Of a DNA stretch of 64,000 bases, positions 23,601 to 38,600 are shown in pieces. The notes under the pieces are model-generated. The model was not told the DNA's origin. It saw only the letters and a program-made list of their open reading frames with translations, and ran no database searches. The position numbers and the translations under genes were made by a program. Numbering within the stretch: position 1 is the stretch's first letter; each line of letters starts with the position of its first letter. Source of the stretch: Holacanthus passer (Eukaryota > Chordata > Actinopteri > Pomacanthidae); NCBI GenBank assembly GCA_025331565.1, contig JAFREQ010000076.1:1488001-1552000 (forward strand). Reading direction: 5' to 3'.

Positions 23601-26600
23601 TGCTAAAAACAGAAGACAGAAAATCTGTGCCTACATGTTTGTGTGTGTGAGACCTTGCGGTTTGCGTTGAGGTTGTCCGATGGGATCTGCAGAGTGACTC
23701 TGTACTCTGTGTGTCGCTCCAGCTCCTCCGCGATGAAACAGGCTTCTTGCACCAGGAGGTTTGCCCTCACTATCTGCTCCCTCAACCGCCGCAGACTCCT
23801 CACCAACACCGCCTCCCTGATGGAGAAGAGGAGGTGGCAGAAAAAGAAGGGGAGGCAGAGGCAAGGAGCAGAGGATACAAGGAGGAGGCGTTTAGTTTGC
23901 ATTCACGTCCAAATGAAAGTACAATAGATGGAAGTGAAAAGTCTCTAATTCAGTGCGCATTTCTATTCTTAGTGCACATACAGACACTCCCACCTGTCCT
24001 CATTCCACTGCCTCAGTCTGCTCTGAGCACTTGTTGAATGACTCATCCCTCCCATACTGAGTCTCTCCAGGCTGCGGTAGTGAGACTGCTGTCCTGGACC
24101 TTGCTGGCCAGTCACTGGCCCTCCAGACGAGCCTGTGGACAGACGGTCAGGGTTCAGCTTCTTGCGGAGCTGCTGGAGTTCCTGCTCGTACATTTGTCTC
24201 TGTCGCTCCAGAGCAGAGCGCTTCTCCTCTTCATGCTGCCTCTCCAGAGACTGGAGGACTGCTTGCATGGGGTCTGCCGGGACAAAAGATAGATGAGTCA
24301 GAAAACAGAGAGGAGACAAAAATAACCGATATTCTGTCTATGCAGAGTGCAGAGAAGTAATTTTCCTGTTGCCTCCTTACCATTATTGCCCAGGGCCTTC
24401 ATCATGACCTCTGTCTGGGCGAACTCATAGGAGAAGCTGACCTCACTGGACACTTCACTGGCTGTGTCGCCATCTGCATCCAGCTGCTCGCTGCTGCCAC
24501 TGTTCTTCATCACACCACCCTCGCACTCATCATCCTCAGCTCCCCGAGAGCGCCGCTTAGGCAGGTTGATCCTGCAGGTAGGATGTCCAGTTAATTGACT
24601 CTAATCTTTGGCATCAATTGGTTAATTTGCTATAATATTGCTATATAATCAGTAATTAGGTAATATTCAATAATTCTTGCAGGGAACTCGTACAGATCAT
24701 ATTTGAGACACAAGAAGTAGCTGTGTTTAAATAAAAACTAAATTGTAAAAATGTATATTAAAAATCTAAAAAAAAAAAACATGAAGGAATTTAAAACATG
24801 TACAAGTTATGAAAAATGACAAAATGATTTACATAATTATCTAGCAATAGTTTTTAGTTTCTGTTTTAAAAGTATGAAAACAACATGAGTATAAAAAAAT
24901 TGCAAACAATATGCAAACATTTAGAGTCTGTGGAGTTTATACAATTACCTAAAGAAGTGATTGTTTCCCCAGAGGATTCGGTCACCGTGGTGAAGCTGCA
25001 GACCACTGGTTACTGGAGAACCATTCACACATGTCCTGTAACACAATAAAGACAGCAATGACATTAGGATTGACTGTTAACAACTGATGTAACTATGTCT
25101 CCGGTAGTAAAACAACCCTTAACCCTGCCACTGTAGGTCCCCTGCCAACGCTCAGCTGCGTGTTCTCGTCACTGAGCCCGGACTTTGGGTCTGTGATATT
25201 GGTGTTCCTTACCGAGCATTGCGGTAGGGGGTGAGGATGACGGCAGCATCTGCGGTAATATCGATGACACAGTGCTCTGCCTGGATACCCATCCCGCACA
25301 GCTGGATGTCCTGAGAGTCTGCTGAGCCCACCTTTGTGTGTTCCTGAGACAGAACATTCAAGATATTACTAAACACTTTCAGCTGAGAGTGGGACAAATA
25401 TGTGGATCAGTCAAGACTACGTACATTCTTGTAAAGTGTATCATTTCTGTTATAAATGCAATCACAATTGACATGACATTTATTTGTCTTGATATGACTT
25501 TATCTGATCTGATTTAGCTCATTAAGCACTCACTTTACTCCATTATCCTTTTTTTTCTTGAAAGCTATTTTGTTGCTTCAGATTTGGCATGATTGGTTTC
25601 TGTTTTGAGGCTTCCCAATGCACAAAACACAGTTTTCCACAAGCAACCACTTTCAGTCAGATGACCAACTCCTTCTCAGACCATTAGTCATGAAAATTAA
25701 AGTTAAGTTTCTAGCATCCAAATAGTGTGCATGTGTAAAGTTTTTCTATTACAGCTGAGTAGAGATGTAATGTTTAAAGGGCAGTAAAACACAGATGGTC
25801 AACTCAATGACAGTGATAACATTGTTTGGTATTCTGTGTAAACATGGAAAATAAATAACAAGGCATTAAGTAAAACACGTTGAGGAAAGAGGGTGTGTGT
25901 GTTTGTACCTTCAGGTAGTACACCAGAAGTTCATTGAGGGCAGGATCGGCGTTAAGGTTAACAAGAAAACTCTTATCATCTCCAACTTTAATCCCTGAGG
26001 ACTGGAGAGAAATACCCAGACTCTCTAACTGCTTCTGCCTCTCCTACAAAACACACAGAGGCAAAGGTCATATTTAAACAGTACATAATCCAATATCCAA
26101 AACTCATAATTGGGAGGAATTTCACCAACTGTAGAAAATCAAACTGGGAGTGATTTTGCTCAGTAGCTCAATTTGGTTTGATAATTACATATGATTTAAC
26201 TTTCCCAACTCATGAGTGTCTTACCTGTGCAATCTCCTCAGTTTTGCGAAGCTTCTCCTCCCAGGTGATGGTCATCTCTTGAATCAACTTTTCTGACTCT
26301 TCCAGACGGTCTTTCAGCTCCGGAGCCTTCAAAGACTGGAGGAAAAAAAACAGCAGATGAGACAATGTGAAAGCAGAGATTTCTAAATGTTGATTTCGTA
26401 TGTTTCCAATATATCCCACCTCTGCCTGAGTCAGTTGTACTCGTAGCTTCTCGACTTCCTCTCTGAGCTCCCTGATGATGCGAGCGTTGGGGTCTTCGTT
26501 AACAACAGCGTGGTTCACAATGTTCTTTGCGCGGTCTGCATAGCGCAGCGTCGATAGCGTCTCCTCATAGTTGTCTGCTGCTGGACTCACAGTTGCAACC

Positions 26601-29600
26601 ATAGCTGTGCGACTGTTGCCACCCAGACAGTCCTGGAGAAACATACAAACATGCAAGAAATACAGCGAGAAGGCAAGAGAGAAAAGAGGAGAAATAATTA
26701 AAACAGCTGTACTCTTCTTGTAAGACAATAAAGAACATGTACTTGATAGTCAAAAAAGGGAAACGTATTTTCAGATGTATGTACCTTCAGCAGCCATGTC
26801 AGAACAGAGTCTCTGTAAGGAACAAACTTGTTCTTGTTCTTAGCTGTTCCCTGTTCAGCTAGTGCTGAGATCACCAGGCCCAGAGTAGTGAGAGACCTGA
26901 CAAACACACAAAACATTAGGGTCAAGGGCTTTCTATTTCATTTCATTCTGTTTAAGGGTTAGCATCACTATGTACCTGTCACTTTAGTGTGTGAATCTCT
27001 TTGTATCACACTATGCTTTAGGTGAATATGCAAGTAAACAGTGTACAAAGTTTCAAATACTGTGGCATGAAATTCACAGAAAAATTCAGACCAAAGACAC
27101 AGGCTATATGTGTTTTTTCCACATTTACAGCTACAAGTGCAAACGAGAAAAAGTAAGACTCAACAGTGACATGACAGCACTCTGAGGACAGAAAAAAAAA
27201 TTCTTGTGAAGTAAAGTAACACTGCCCGGGCGACAACATCTGCAAGACAGTTGGGAAAGCACCCAATTGTGGGTTACTGTGTGTGTGTGCACATCTGTGT
27301 TGAACTGCTTTTGCATACTTGTTGATGTTGCTTCCCTCCTTCAGTCGTTCTCCTGCTGCTCCAGTCTTCGCTGCCCGCTCACTTCCAGCCAAGTCTACCA
27401 GACTCAACCGACTCACCTTCTCCCCACTCGTCTATGGAGAAAGAGAACAGGACACAAAGCAAGTCTGATTATTGCCTCTATATTCAGATGTTAAAATGGC
27501 GACTTGCATATTCTTTCATTCTTTCACATCTGTGTCCCCAACACTTAAGGTTTTATGGATGATTTGTTTGATTTTTCTTTCAACAATTTTGTCCAAACTA
27601 GACACTTTCTATTTAACCTTTGTAAAAATTTCTACTCCACAGGTGAACTTCGCCCAGGCTATGTTCATTTTAATACCAGCCATAACTGGCAATAGGTAAC
27701 ATTAGGTAACAACGTCCACAATCAATCAAACCAGCAAACGACATATGGCATGCATGTAATTCACAGCAATAAAGGCAGTCATAAATGCCACAGGGAACTT
27801 TCTGTTTCTATTTTGTAGCCAAAACAGCATCATACAGTTTCTGTGGGCAATGGCCGTACAGTCTGATCTGTAGTGATCTTCTGACTGAATGTCCACCAGC
27901 TTGTCAGATTGAGAGTTGCCAGCCATATGACACCGAGCACTGCAATGTCCAGCCTGGTCAGACACACAAACGGATGTCCTGGAGCTTCAGTCCAGGACAT
28001 TTCTGCTGCATACACTCCTGAAAGCAGTACCACACAGCCTCATGAGGGCTGACAAAACTCTGATGCCGCATTAATCACCAAGGAGGCACTACATCAAAGC
28101 AATTCCTGCTGGGTTTTAAGCAGCAAGCATGGCAGCAACAGACAACCCAGAAATAAACACCAAGGTGTTTGGCCTTATCAGAAACCTCCCGTCATGAATT
28201 TTCTGTTGAGTTTGTTTAGCTATTGTAGACGCTTTGGTCCACTCTTGCTCAGAGGACCGTCTCTATGTTTTGATCTGATTCTACCAACCAGCTGATGCCA
28301 AAAAGCGCTGTTAGACTTTGGTTTCTCATCTTTCAGTCTTTTGTTGACAGCTTCCTTCTGTTTCCTGTTGTGGGCTGTTGAAGAACTGGATATCACATCT
28401 CCGCCTGTACTGGGACAGATCCACTTCTGGCCAAGCGTGACAGGTCAGGAGCTGACAAGGCTGAATGTAACACCTGATCTTCACCTGCTGCACTGCAAAA
28501 GCAGCACATCAGCAACTCAACGTCAGCAGTCGTCTGTCTGTGTCTACAGTGGACCTGTTCAGAAAACAGGTTTAATCCTACACCAGCATATCAGTCTGGA
28601 TTCCACACTTTCTTCTTCAAAGTCAGATCAGCAATGTAAAAATTCAACTGACTGAAAACACGCTTCTTTAACAAATGCCTCTCATCACCTTCTTTACAAA
28701 GACATTTTTAGACTGCTCCCCCTAAAAATATCTATTGTCCCTCTCCCTAGCTGTTATTGTGCAGCTTCTACTCTTTTTCGATACTTTAATGATCATAAAA
28801 AGAACCCTGTGACCTTTTAAAATCCACCTACTTACAGTTACTGTAAGTAAAAATGACTAAAATTAGTCATGAGTATTGGACAAGAGACGGAAACAAATCA
28901 TATCTTGTTTCCAAATCTCAAATTTTACAGGTGGAGCTCTGTGAGATGGAAACGAGAGTAGTGTGTGTATGCTACTGTAAAGTGAGTATGTGTGCAAGGG
29001 GATTTTTGTTGTATTGTGAAAACAAAGGTAACCTTGTCTTGACAAAGTGATAGGTTTGAACATCTCATTAAGTTGATCATCAGACACCTCACATCACATT
29101 AAAATCTCAGGTAAAGCAAAACCTGAAAAGACCTGGTTATGCAGGGCTTTCCAGCAACAGCAGCCAGCAAGTGGGAAAAAGTGGCCAACTGGGAAGGTCT
29201 GGGGGCATGCACCCCCAGAGAAAATTTTTGTTTTTAAAAACCCAAATTTAGTGATCTCTGGCACATTCTGATGCCACCAGTCCATCATATAAACTGATCT
29301 TAATAATTGCTTATTTTAATGAGTTTGCCTACCAGACTGTAAACATAGTGAACTATTTTAACAGAGAACTCGGTTTCTTGCACGTTTTAGAGATAAATAG
29401 CTATTAAAATTTAAAACCATACCTATTCTTGACTTGTCAGACCTTTTGTAATACAAAATCATTAGATCTTATTAAAGTATATATAGTATTATGCTGGCAT
29501 TGTTTTGAAACTGAGGCTGTATGTGTGTAAAATGCACATGCATAGCAAATCACAACTTGGAAATCCAAACTATTTTATTGGAATCAAAAATTAATAATAA

Positions 29601-32600
29601 AGTAGGACTAGACTTAGTGGAGTAGTTGGCTGTTAGGCCAGCAGGGAAGCTCTGTCATGAGACTAACTGATGAAGATCTGCCTTAATTGATACAGATCAG
29701 CATAAGACCAGCAATACATCAAGTCCTCCAGATGAAAGCAAATTATTAAACAAACAAGAGATTTCTATCTGAAACACTGGGCAAAAACAGACTAAATGTA
29801 CAGGCACAAATAGCCTGAAACTGTGACTTTATTCATTGTGTACTATATGCAGACACTCTTTGGTCCTATTGAATTCTTAACATCCAGCTGCCTGACTTAA
29901 TAATGAAAAGGAGGAAATACCAGCCACTGTGGCATTTTTCTTTCTCAATAAGGGATTCTGTAACCAGGAAAGCTGATACCTGGATCAGTAACCAGATCAG
30001 CAGGAAGGACATACAGCTCATCAGTCTTGTTGGCAGCAACTTTAAGGCACCATCACAGAACAAGTGTCAGGGCATCAACAGGTGCTACACATGGTAAATA
30101 ATCTAGTAGATGTCATCATGGAAAAAATGTATAAAACCTCTGCAGTTTACTGAATTAAGTTAGCAAAGCTTGACTGGATTTAGCAAAGCAGAGTACAAAG
30201 TAACAAAAAACAGTTGGCGGTCAATGGGGCTGAAGTTCAAACTGACTGAACTCTGAGTGGAGTGTTTGGTTAACGTGTCTGAGCAGGGCACGTTAGTGAA
30301 AGGAAATCCTGTGATGAGCTGTCGAGCGTCAGAATGACTCATCCAGCACTGGGTGATTTTGCTAAGTGTCATAGGTGGCTTCATCATCATCATCATCATC
30401 ATCACTGTTGCACGCTGAGCCATTAGGGGGCACAGTTGAGTTCTAATGTTGTGATGGAGTCAGTATTCCTGTAGGGATAAGTTATTTAGTTCACAATACT
30501 GGATATTTATGCCATTGGTAAGCTTTCCTTATATAGGATTGTCTGACCAACAGTCTAAAACCCCTAAATATTCAATTCTGTACAAAAAAGCAGGAAATCC
30601 TGCTTTGTGAGGAGCTGGAACCAGAGAATGTGTGCCAGTTTTGCTTAATTAATAACTTAAACAATTAATTGATTATCAAAATAGCTGCCAATAATTTTTC
30701 TTACAAATGACTAATTGCTTTAAATCACTTTCAATCTTTCTTATTCACTATTATAAACGCACAGTACATCTTCACTCTCCATCTTTAATAGATTAAGAAA
30801 TAGGAAAACACCAGATTAAGACAAATATCTGGTTTACACACATACATGCATGTGTTTACCAAACCACACTGGTTAGATGATACTTCAGCTGCTGTTTTTC
30901 ACTGCCTTGAAACATTGTTTGACAGTCTGAGGATTAGTTGTTTTAAAGCATTAAAGCCATTTTTGCATGTTGTGTACAGCACTGCCTGTTGTTTCCCTTT
31001 GACTCCTCTGCAAGCTGAAAACAGGTCCAACAAACCTCATAACTGCTGAGTACAATGAAGCAACGAAAAGTGGAACAGAACAACGGGTATCACACTCAAC
31101 ATACTCAACATCCAGCACAGTGTAAAAAATATGTAGCTCAAATTGCTCTGAAATAAGCTGACATCTGGTCATCTGGGCCTGTAGTGGTCAAAAAAGAGAT
31201 CCCTGTGAAACTGCAAACTCATTTGAAATGTTGTGAAAACGAAGAAACAATAAAATGACGTGACAAACACAATTAAGAACTGACTCATCCAGATACAGGA
31301 CGTGTCAGCTAAGTGATTCACTCACTGACTGCACAAGCCGTTTGCTTGATAAGCCTACTGACTGACTGACCAACTTAGTGACTGACTCTGGGTGTGCTTT
31401 GAAAACAGAGCAGGCTGTATCAGCTGACAAACTGAAAGTCACGCCTGTGAATTATTAACAGCATTCACTCGTGGCAAGTCAGTCTCGAAATAAGGGCAAG
31501 GAGCAGGAGAGGCTATGTGGGCCAGTGATGATGGAGAATTAGTCATTTAGGTCTTCTCTTGGAGTGTCTGCTCAGACAGCTGAGCTGACATCATATTGTA
31601 ACTACCTTTTCACCCGCCGGCTGCAGCAACTGACGGATTAACAACTTGCCAGACCTGTTTGTGCTGCCAAAAGTGCACAATTACACATACATTTATGTTG
31701 TATTTCAGACAAAAATGTCTGGATTTTGTTGACAGAGTCTGTGGGTGTGTGCTATATCTTACCCCAGACTGCAAGTCTTTGAGTGTGTGTGTGAGGATGA
31801 TGTTGAAGACGGCGTGGGATCGACTGCTCTCCTCATTCATGTTGGTAGCAGCGACAGTCCGAGACTTATTTCCCTCTGACATCAGAGACTCGATGTCCTG
31901 TCAGAACAGTGGAAATCAACAATAAATAAATAAAGAACAATTATGAGATTCTATCCTTGTTTGTATATTTAGTGACTACTTAAATTGACCCAATTGAAAG
32001 CCCAATATACAATTTTAAATGTAATTAAAATGTAAAATGTAATTTAAATGACATTTTTTAATACTAGCCTTTTTCCATTGTGATTGGTTGGACTACTAAG
32101 CAGACTGCTCCAAGCATGTGAGCAGCACTTTTGCAAATCCTAAAAATTTATAGATCAAAGTGAGTGAGAACGTGAGTGAAAAACACTATTTACGATAACT
32201 ATTCTTACCTTGTAACTGGCAACAGCTAGTCGAGACAGGCCATCCACATATGGACCCAAAACTTTATGTTCCCTCACCCGCAGAGTTTGCCTGCCCCTGG
32301 ACAGAAATTAAAAGCAGGTTTATAACACATACACAAACAAACATCATGGTCACTCTTGGTAAATTATTATTGATCTGATGCATTACAAGGAATGGTAATA
32401 TAGGCTCAGCTGGTTCTGGTTGCCACTACTACTTTCCCCACTTCACTGGGACTCTGTTAGCACTCGGCACTTGATTCAAACTTGCTCCAGGCATGAGAAC
32501 TTCATCATTCTCTGTTCCATAGCAAAGCCCATATGGCTGTCAGATGGCCTGCTTCTCTTTGGCTATTTTACTGAGGTTAAAAGGTCACACGGTGACTGAA

Positions 32601-35600
32601 GGTCAAAGGTTATGCTGTCTGGGGCAGCAGACATAGGCCTGTGCTCCTGATTTACTGCTGACCTGCTGGACATGAAGTGGACTCCATCAGTGACTGCAGG
32701 GCACAAGAGTGATCTTTTTATCCGCTGTCCACAGCAGCTGGTGGTACCAGACACCACCAGCCACTTTCTCTGTTCTAGCAGCTAACTTGAGGTTAAAACA
32801 GTAAATGTCCTGTTGATCACCTAAAAAGAGGATTAACTCAGAGGAGACAGACAATATTTCCTTATATTTAAGTTCATGACTGTTGTACAGCTGTGTTTAA
32901 GCCCAAACATCAGAGGCCCCATGGTCTGCACTTAGAAATGAACCTCGGGTAATTAACCACCAGTGACTGTAACTCAACACTTCCTGCTGCAACTTCAGAG
33001 TAAAAGTCACAATCTAATTTTCAATTTGGTTTGTACAGCAGGTGTCTTAAGGTGTCTTCAGAACCACTAAGGTCTACAAAGAGAAAGAAAATCATCCTTC
33101 CTGTCACAAAAGGATTAGAAGATTAAGTTGAGGTCGTACCCTTTGGGATCAAGCAGATCTCGGACCTTCTCATTGTAGATCTCCATGTAGGACACCTCAA
33201 CAGTAAAACTCTCCTCTTCCCGCTGTTCATTCTGGGTTCGTTCAAACAAAGCGCTGCACAGCCGGGGAATCAGACCTGGCTGGTCCCCTGAACCCATCAT
33301 GGTGTACGACTTTCCCGAGCCTGATAAAAAACACACACAGACGATGTTATGCTGGAAGAGGTAATTTGAAAAGTGAACATGGTATCTTTGTGACAGCTGA
33401 CATAACCTCTTATACATGAAGTGGGCACTTCATTAGGTACAACTATGCAATTCAGCACAACAGCTCTGCCACGAAGTCTACTAAATTCAGAACATTGTCA
33501 GAAATGTGTAAAGTCAATTATATGTTAATTAAATGTTTATTAATGAGGTAATAGTTAAATACTGTATGGTGTTCTACTGAATTGCATTATATTGATTAGT
33601 TTGATCTAATTTTGTGACCTTAATTTTGGACATAATATTAGAAACACCCCTGAATTACATGCGGTCCAACACCACCACTAACTATGACCTCAATGCTAAA
33701 ACATATCATTGAATGAACACCTCTAAGACAGTGTCAGAAAACTGGAACATTATAGGCATCATAAAACCAAACTATGGAAGAACAGTTTTATTGGATTGTA
33801 TTAGATTGTAAATGTGTTCCCCATTAAAGTGGCCACAGAGGGTACAACTCATTCTGACGTTTGCGTCGACACTGGATGGATTTACCATCTCTAACACGTT
33901 TGTTGAAAGATTTGCAGTGTTGACATTATGTGTAAACTGAGAGAAGAGAGAGATTATCAGCAATGTTTTTACAGTCATGAGTTTTACTGTGCAGGTCTAT
34001 CATGCCTCTAAAGTTCTGCTTTTGGTTGAACACTGCATTTGAGCTTTGGTATTTTGTTCATGCTGGAGAGAGGAGAGGCTCTCCAATCATCCTGCTACAA
34101 CACATCATACTGACACTCCTTAATCATTATACAAAAAGCTTTAGGGCACTATGCTTATGAGGACAAAGAAAAATATTCATATAATGTGTCGAACTCCTGT
34201 AGCAATGTAACAGACTAGAAAATATATATTCATATTGACCACAGAATAGTGAGGCATCTCATGGTAAATTACCAGTTTGTCCATAGGCAAAGATACAGGC
34301 ATTGTAGCCCTGGAAGGCATTGTGGAGAAGACTTTCCCCAAGGCACTGGAAAACTACCTCCTGACCTGGAGACACACAAACACACATGATTGTGATTATT
34401 TAATCTTTTTAAACTGAACAATTTAATGGCATTTTGGTGATGTAATGTTAAAACTTTCAACAATGTGAACTGGATCTGTTAAAATGATCTCACCTGCAAA
34501 TTTCTCTTTATCTGTCTCGTCCATGGACCAGAAACAGTAATCATAGGCAAAGACCTGGCAAGTGAAAACAGTAGCAGGATGAGAGACGTGTTACACATTA
34601 ATGTTAACGTTTAATAACAATTCTCATATTTTACTTTCTTCACCTCATTGTGAAAAAATGTCCATATATGTAATTCTGAAGTTTAATTCAGCAGTAGTTT
34701 GTGTGAATGTGTGTCTGATGCTTGATTCCAGTACATTTTAACTGAAAAACAAAGTTGGATACAAATAACTTTTTATCTCTCAGCATAGTGTAAGCATAGT
34801 GTATTTAAGGTGTCATGTGGTTTATGTAGCACAATGGGAATATTTTAGGTGGTAGAAAAAAGACCTTCTAGGGACATACATTTAAATAAAATTCCTTGCA
34901 ACAAGTATTCCTAGAGGGTTTAAACTTAAAAAAAATGAAATAAGACTCGTCAAAACAGTTTAACAGACATTACTTTGTATCACTGCCGGTACAGTTGCAC
35001 ACAGTTCCCAAACTGAGTCGAAGACGTACAGCAGCTTCTTTGTTTAACACAGGGATGATTCACACCCATGGCATTAGCTCAGCACTTAAATTTCTATCTG
35101 TGTGTGCTTGAGTGTGTGCCGTTACCTTGGACTGACTCCTGATGATGTTGAGAGAGGTCATGGTCCAAGGCAGCATGTGGAGAGATAAGAAGATGACATT
35201 TGACACCTAGTATGTTAAACCACTGAGAGCAGGCTGCATTGAAATCTTTGTCTGGAGCAAATGAAATCTGAAGCATATGAGACTGGAAGTAATTTATCTA
35301 ACTGTCTATCAATGTTTTTCACTAATTATCATGTGTCCCTCTCAGTCGTAAAGAGAGGGATAGAGTCAGAAAGAGAAGGCAGAGCTTGAGTCACCGGCCT
35401 CAGGCTTTCCTTGTTTTCAAGTCACTTAAGCACCATCTCATTCTAAATCAGCTTTGTTTGTGAAGTTTGTTTGCATCTTGTTTGTTTGTCACAAGTCAAA
35501 CCAACTTCTCAGGGGATTTGGTAAGGGTGTGTGTCTGCGCATTTAGCTCTAAGGGCTTGGGGAGACATAAAAAATCTCTGGGGATGGGTGAACTGCTGTG

Positions 35601-38600
35601 GGAGTCTCTGTGTGTGGGCATATGTGCGTGTGAGACTGAGTGGTGGAAGGGGCTTGGCACTGAATTTGGCAGAGGGTTGAGGTAGTGTGTGGTGAAATCA
35701 GATGGTGGCAAAGGGGTTACCGGGCTGAGGTCACGCATTTAAAAAGAGAGGGGGATTGGCCCAAATATCGGCTAACTCAGGAAATACAAGTGAAAGCAGG
35801 CACATAGACTACACACATGAACCCAATGACAAAACATGTCATAGTTCTGAGCATTTAGCCAACAGCCATGTCTTTAAAACCATCACTCCATCTGGCTCCA
35901 TCTCTGCATATGAGGAATCCACACCAGACAAATGTATTTTAACAAGTATATTATATAATAGAAAAGCTATTTAAAAGTTAAAAAAAAGAAAAGAAAAAAG
36001 ACAAACAAATTAATTCCTGCTTGTCCTATTGTGTGGGTTCATATCATAAATACGCCATGAACGTAACCATGAATGTTCAGTTAACTCAGATAGACCAGAC
36101 GGCTCAAATGTTGTAGAAATGCAGCTGGGGTGTGGGTGCAGATGAGAATAGAGCTGGTAAAGAAAAAAGATGTCATGTGGGCACACTTGGGCTTCAGTCA
36201 GCATAATATGGGTGAAATGAAACTACAAAGCTTAACTGGGAAATACTGTGAGAAAACAGCAGAGTGGCGTAGCCCCTTTTGGTGGGTTTAGTACTGAGTG
36301 TGTAGTGATTGTGCAGGAGGGAGAGAGATGCTGAGGAAGGCAGGTGAGCTGACCATCGGAGTGGAATCAGGTTAGCAGTCAGCTATAAATGCAACAGTGA
36401 ATGTTCAGTATGACCAGTATGACCTCTGACAGTTTGTCAGAAAATAAATGCTTTAACTTCAAGAACCAAGCAGAGTTTCTGAGTTTTGTGTACCAGCATC
36501 AGAGTATAGTGATGGGAGGTTAACCTTGAAGTTAGCTACAGCTTAGCCCTGGGGTTGTAAAGGAGTCTCCCTGGTGACAACAGTCGGGAGGCTGAAGATG
36601 GTCGTTTACGATACAGCACTAGAACTTACACAAGGACTTGTTAGAATAATATCCTTATATACCCTAAAAAAATCCTGCTGATGGAATTATGAGAAAACAG
36701 CTAGAAAACTGTTAAGAGATTTAAATGTATCCTCTTTGAAAATCCTGTTTTAGAAAAACAAACATGTAAAAATGTTCTTCAATACTAAATATGATGAATA
36801 AATATTACTCATAATCTGAATGTGAAATTAATAAGATTGTTTAACAATCATTACGAGGTAAATGTTTGCTTATGACCTGAAGCTGAAAGATGCAATACCA
36901 CAGATCTTGATATTACAGATCACGCTGATTAGATCCAAAACATCTCAATTACTGTGTGGTCAACTTAAGTCGTCAACTTATTCTCCTGCCAGCATCAATC
37001 TGCTTTGAAGTGCAGGCTTTCCTTTAACCCACTGGATATTTAAGATGGGTGGAATTTATTATACAAGGACAGTAAACTGTGATATTGGCACAACACAAAC
37101 ACTGATACATTTTAACTGTGCCTGGGAAATCTAGTGAGTCAGGTGTCTCATGTCTATGTCAGCATCATCAAACACCATCATGATTTTTATGATGATAATC
37201 ACAATGGTTCATATGTCTGACCTGTCCAATACATTAAAGTATATGTGTGAGAAAGGTAGCCTGCCACTGTAAAAGATGTATTTCAAGCATCTAGATAGTA
37301 AGAAAAAAAAATAATGACACTGATTTGAGGTGCATTTTGTTATGTTTAAGCCACGTCCAACTCACTAACATGCTTTCTCGTGCCTGTGAAGTGACAATTG
37401 TCATTAGGACATTACTGCAGCCATTTGGTCGGCACTTTAATCAAAAATAGCTTATTGCAATATGACAACATTAGGACTGACGGTCCCTGAGGGAACAGAA
37501 TCCCTAACACTGGCAGCCTTGTTCTTTCCATTAACTCATACAACACATGCAGGGCAATACTGAATTTTTCTCTCATTTATAAAATCATCTGCTGTCAGGT
37601 GTTTCTCAAAAGACATTTTTTCCACAGTCTAAAAAGGTCTCTGTTCTCTTTCTTCTGTTGTGTTCTTCCTCACTACAGGCAACTATTCATCTTCCTCCTC
37701 CATCTGCACGGTGCTGGCTCCACCCACAGGGTGAGGGCAGCTGTCAGTCAGAGAGCTTCATCAAGTTGGATGATGAGGCCAGAAGGAAGAGACTGCTAGT
37801 GGTTTACACACCCACACACACACTTCTATCCTTATGAGGACCCAACAACATTCATTCTTTTTTTCAGTAAGCCACTAAATCCTAAATCCCTGACCTGAGT
37901 GACACCATATCTAACCTTGACCCTAAGCTAGATCACAAAAACGTCATCAATCTAAATATTTTAAACTAGCTCTTGCAATGATAGAACATGCTCACACACA
38001 CGTACACACACACACACACACGACTTTCACACACCTGTTTCCTTTTACCCATGCACATTCTTTATAAACCGCCAAAGCTGCAGTTCTTGCACAAACCAGC
38101 CAGCATACAGTCCAATCTGTAACACTTCATATTTCACTGACGTTCCACTGCTGATGTGCTGCATTCAGAGAGCAAAAATATGCAGAGTAATTTATATCTG
38201 GAGGCTTATTGATTCCAGTAACTCTTCAAACCAGGATACAATTAGGACCTACTCTACACAGTGTTGATGTTTATCCAGAGCACTGTTGTTAAGTCAACAG
38301 GACCTCAAGCAGTAAGAGAGAAGATCCTAGGGGGATCTGAGAGGGTTTTCACTGTCTAAATGTTAGGAGAACATTTGTTAAAAGCATCTTATATCCTTTG
38401 TATTTTCAGAGAATGACAGGATGCTACTGTAATTCTGTACAATCATTCAAACAACATTTCACAGATGGAGTTCCTTGAAGTTAAATCTTGTCAAAATGGA
38501 AGCCCTTTCCCAAACTCCAAAGCCTAATATTTTTGTTTCCCTAAATTCTCCTCTCAGGGGCTTTTAGAGCATCCTACATGCCCACTATCTCCCCAGTCAT

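Larger units (their letters stand above)
27432..31762 (-). other. kif13b intron 8 (4.3 kb)
   Basis: Large intron without recognised exons. It contains a dispersed repeat with a G/C hairpin at about 29120-29290, a (CAT)n run at 30380-30404 and an hAT MITE fragment at 30609-30720. Confidence 0.8.
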
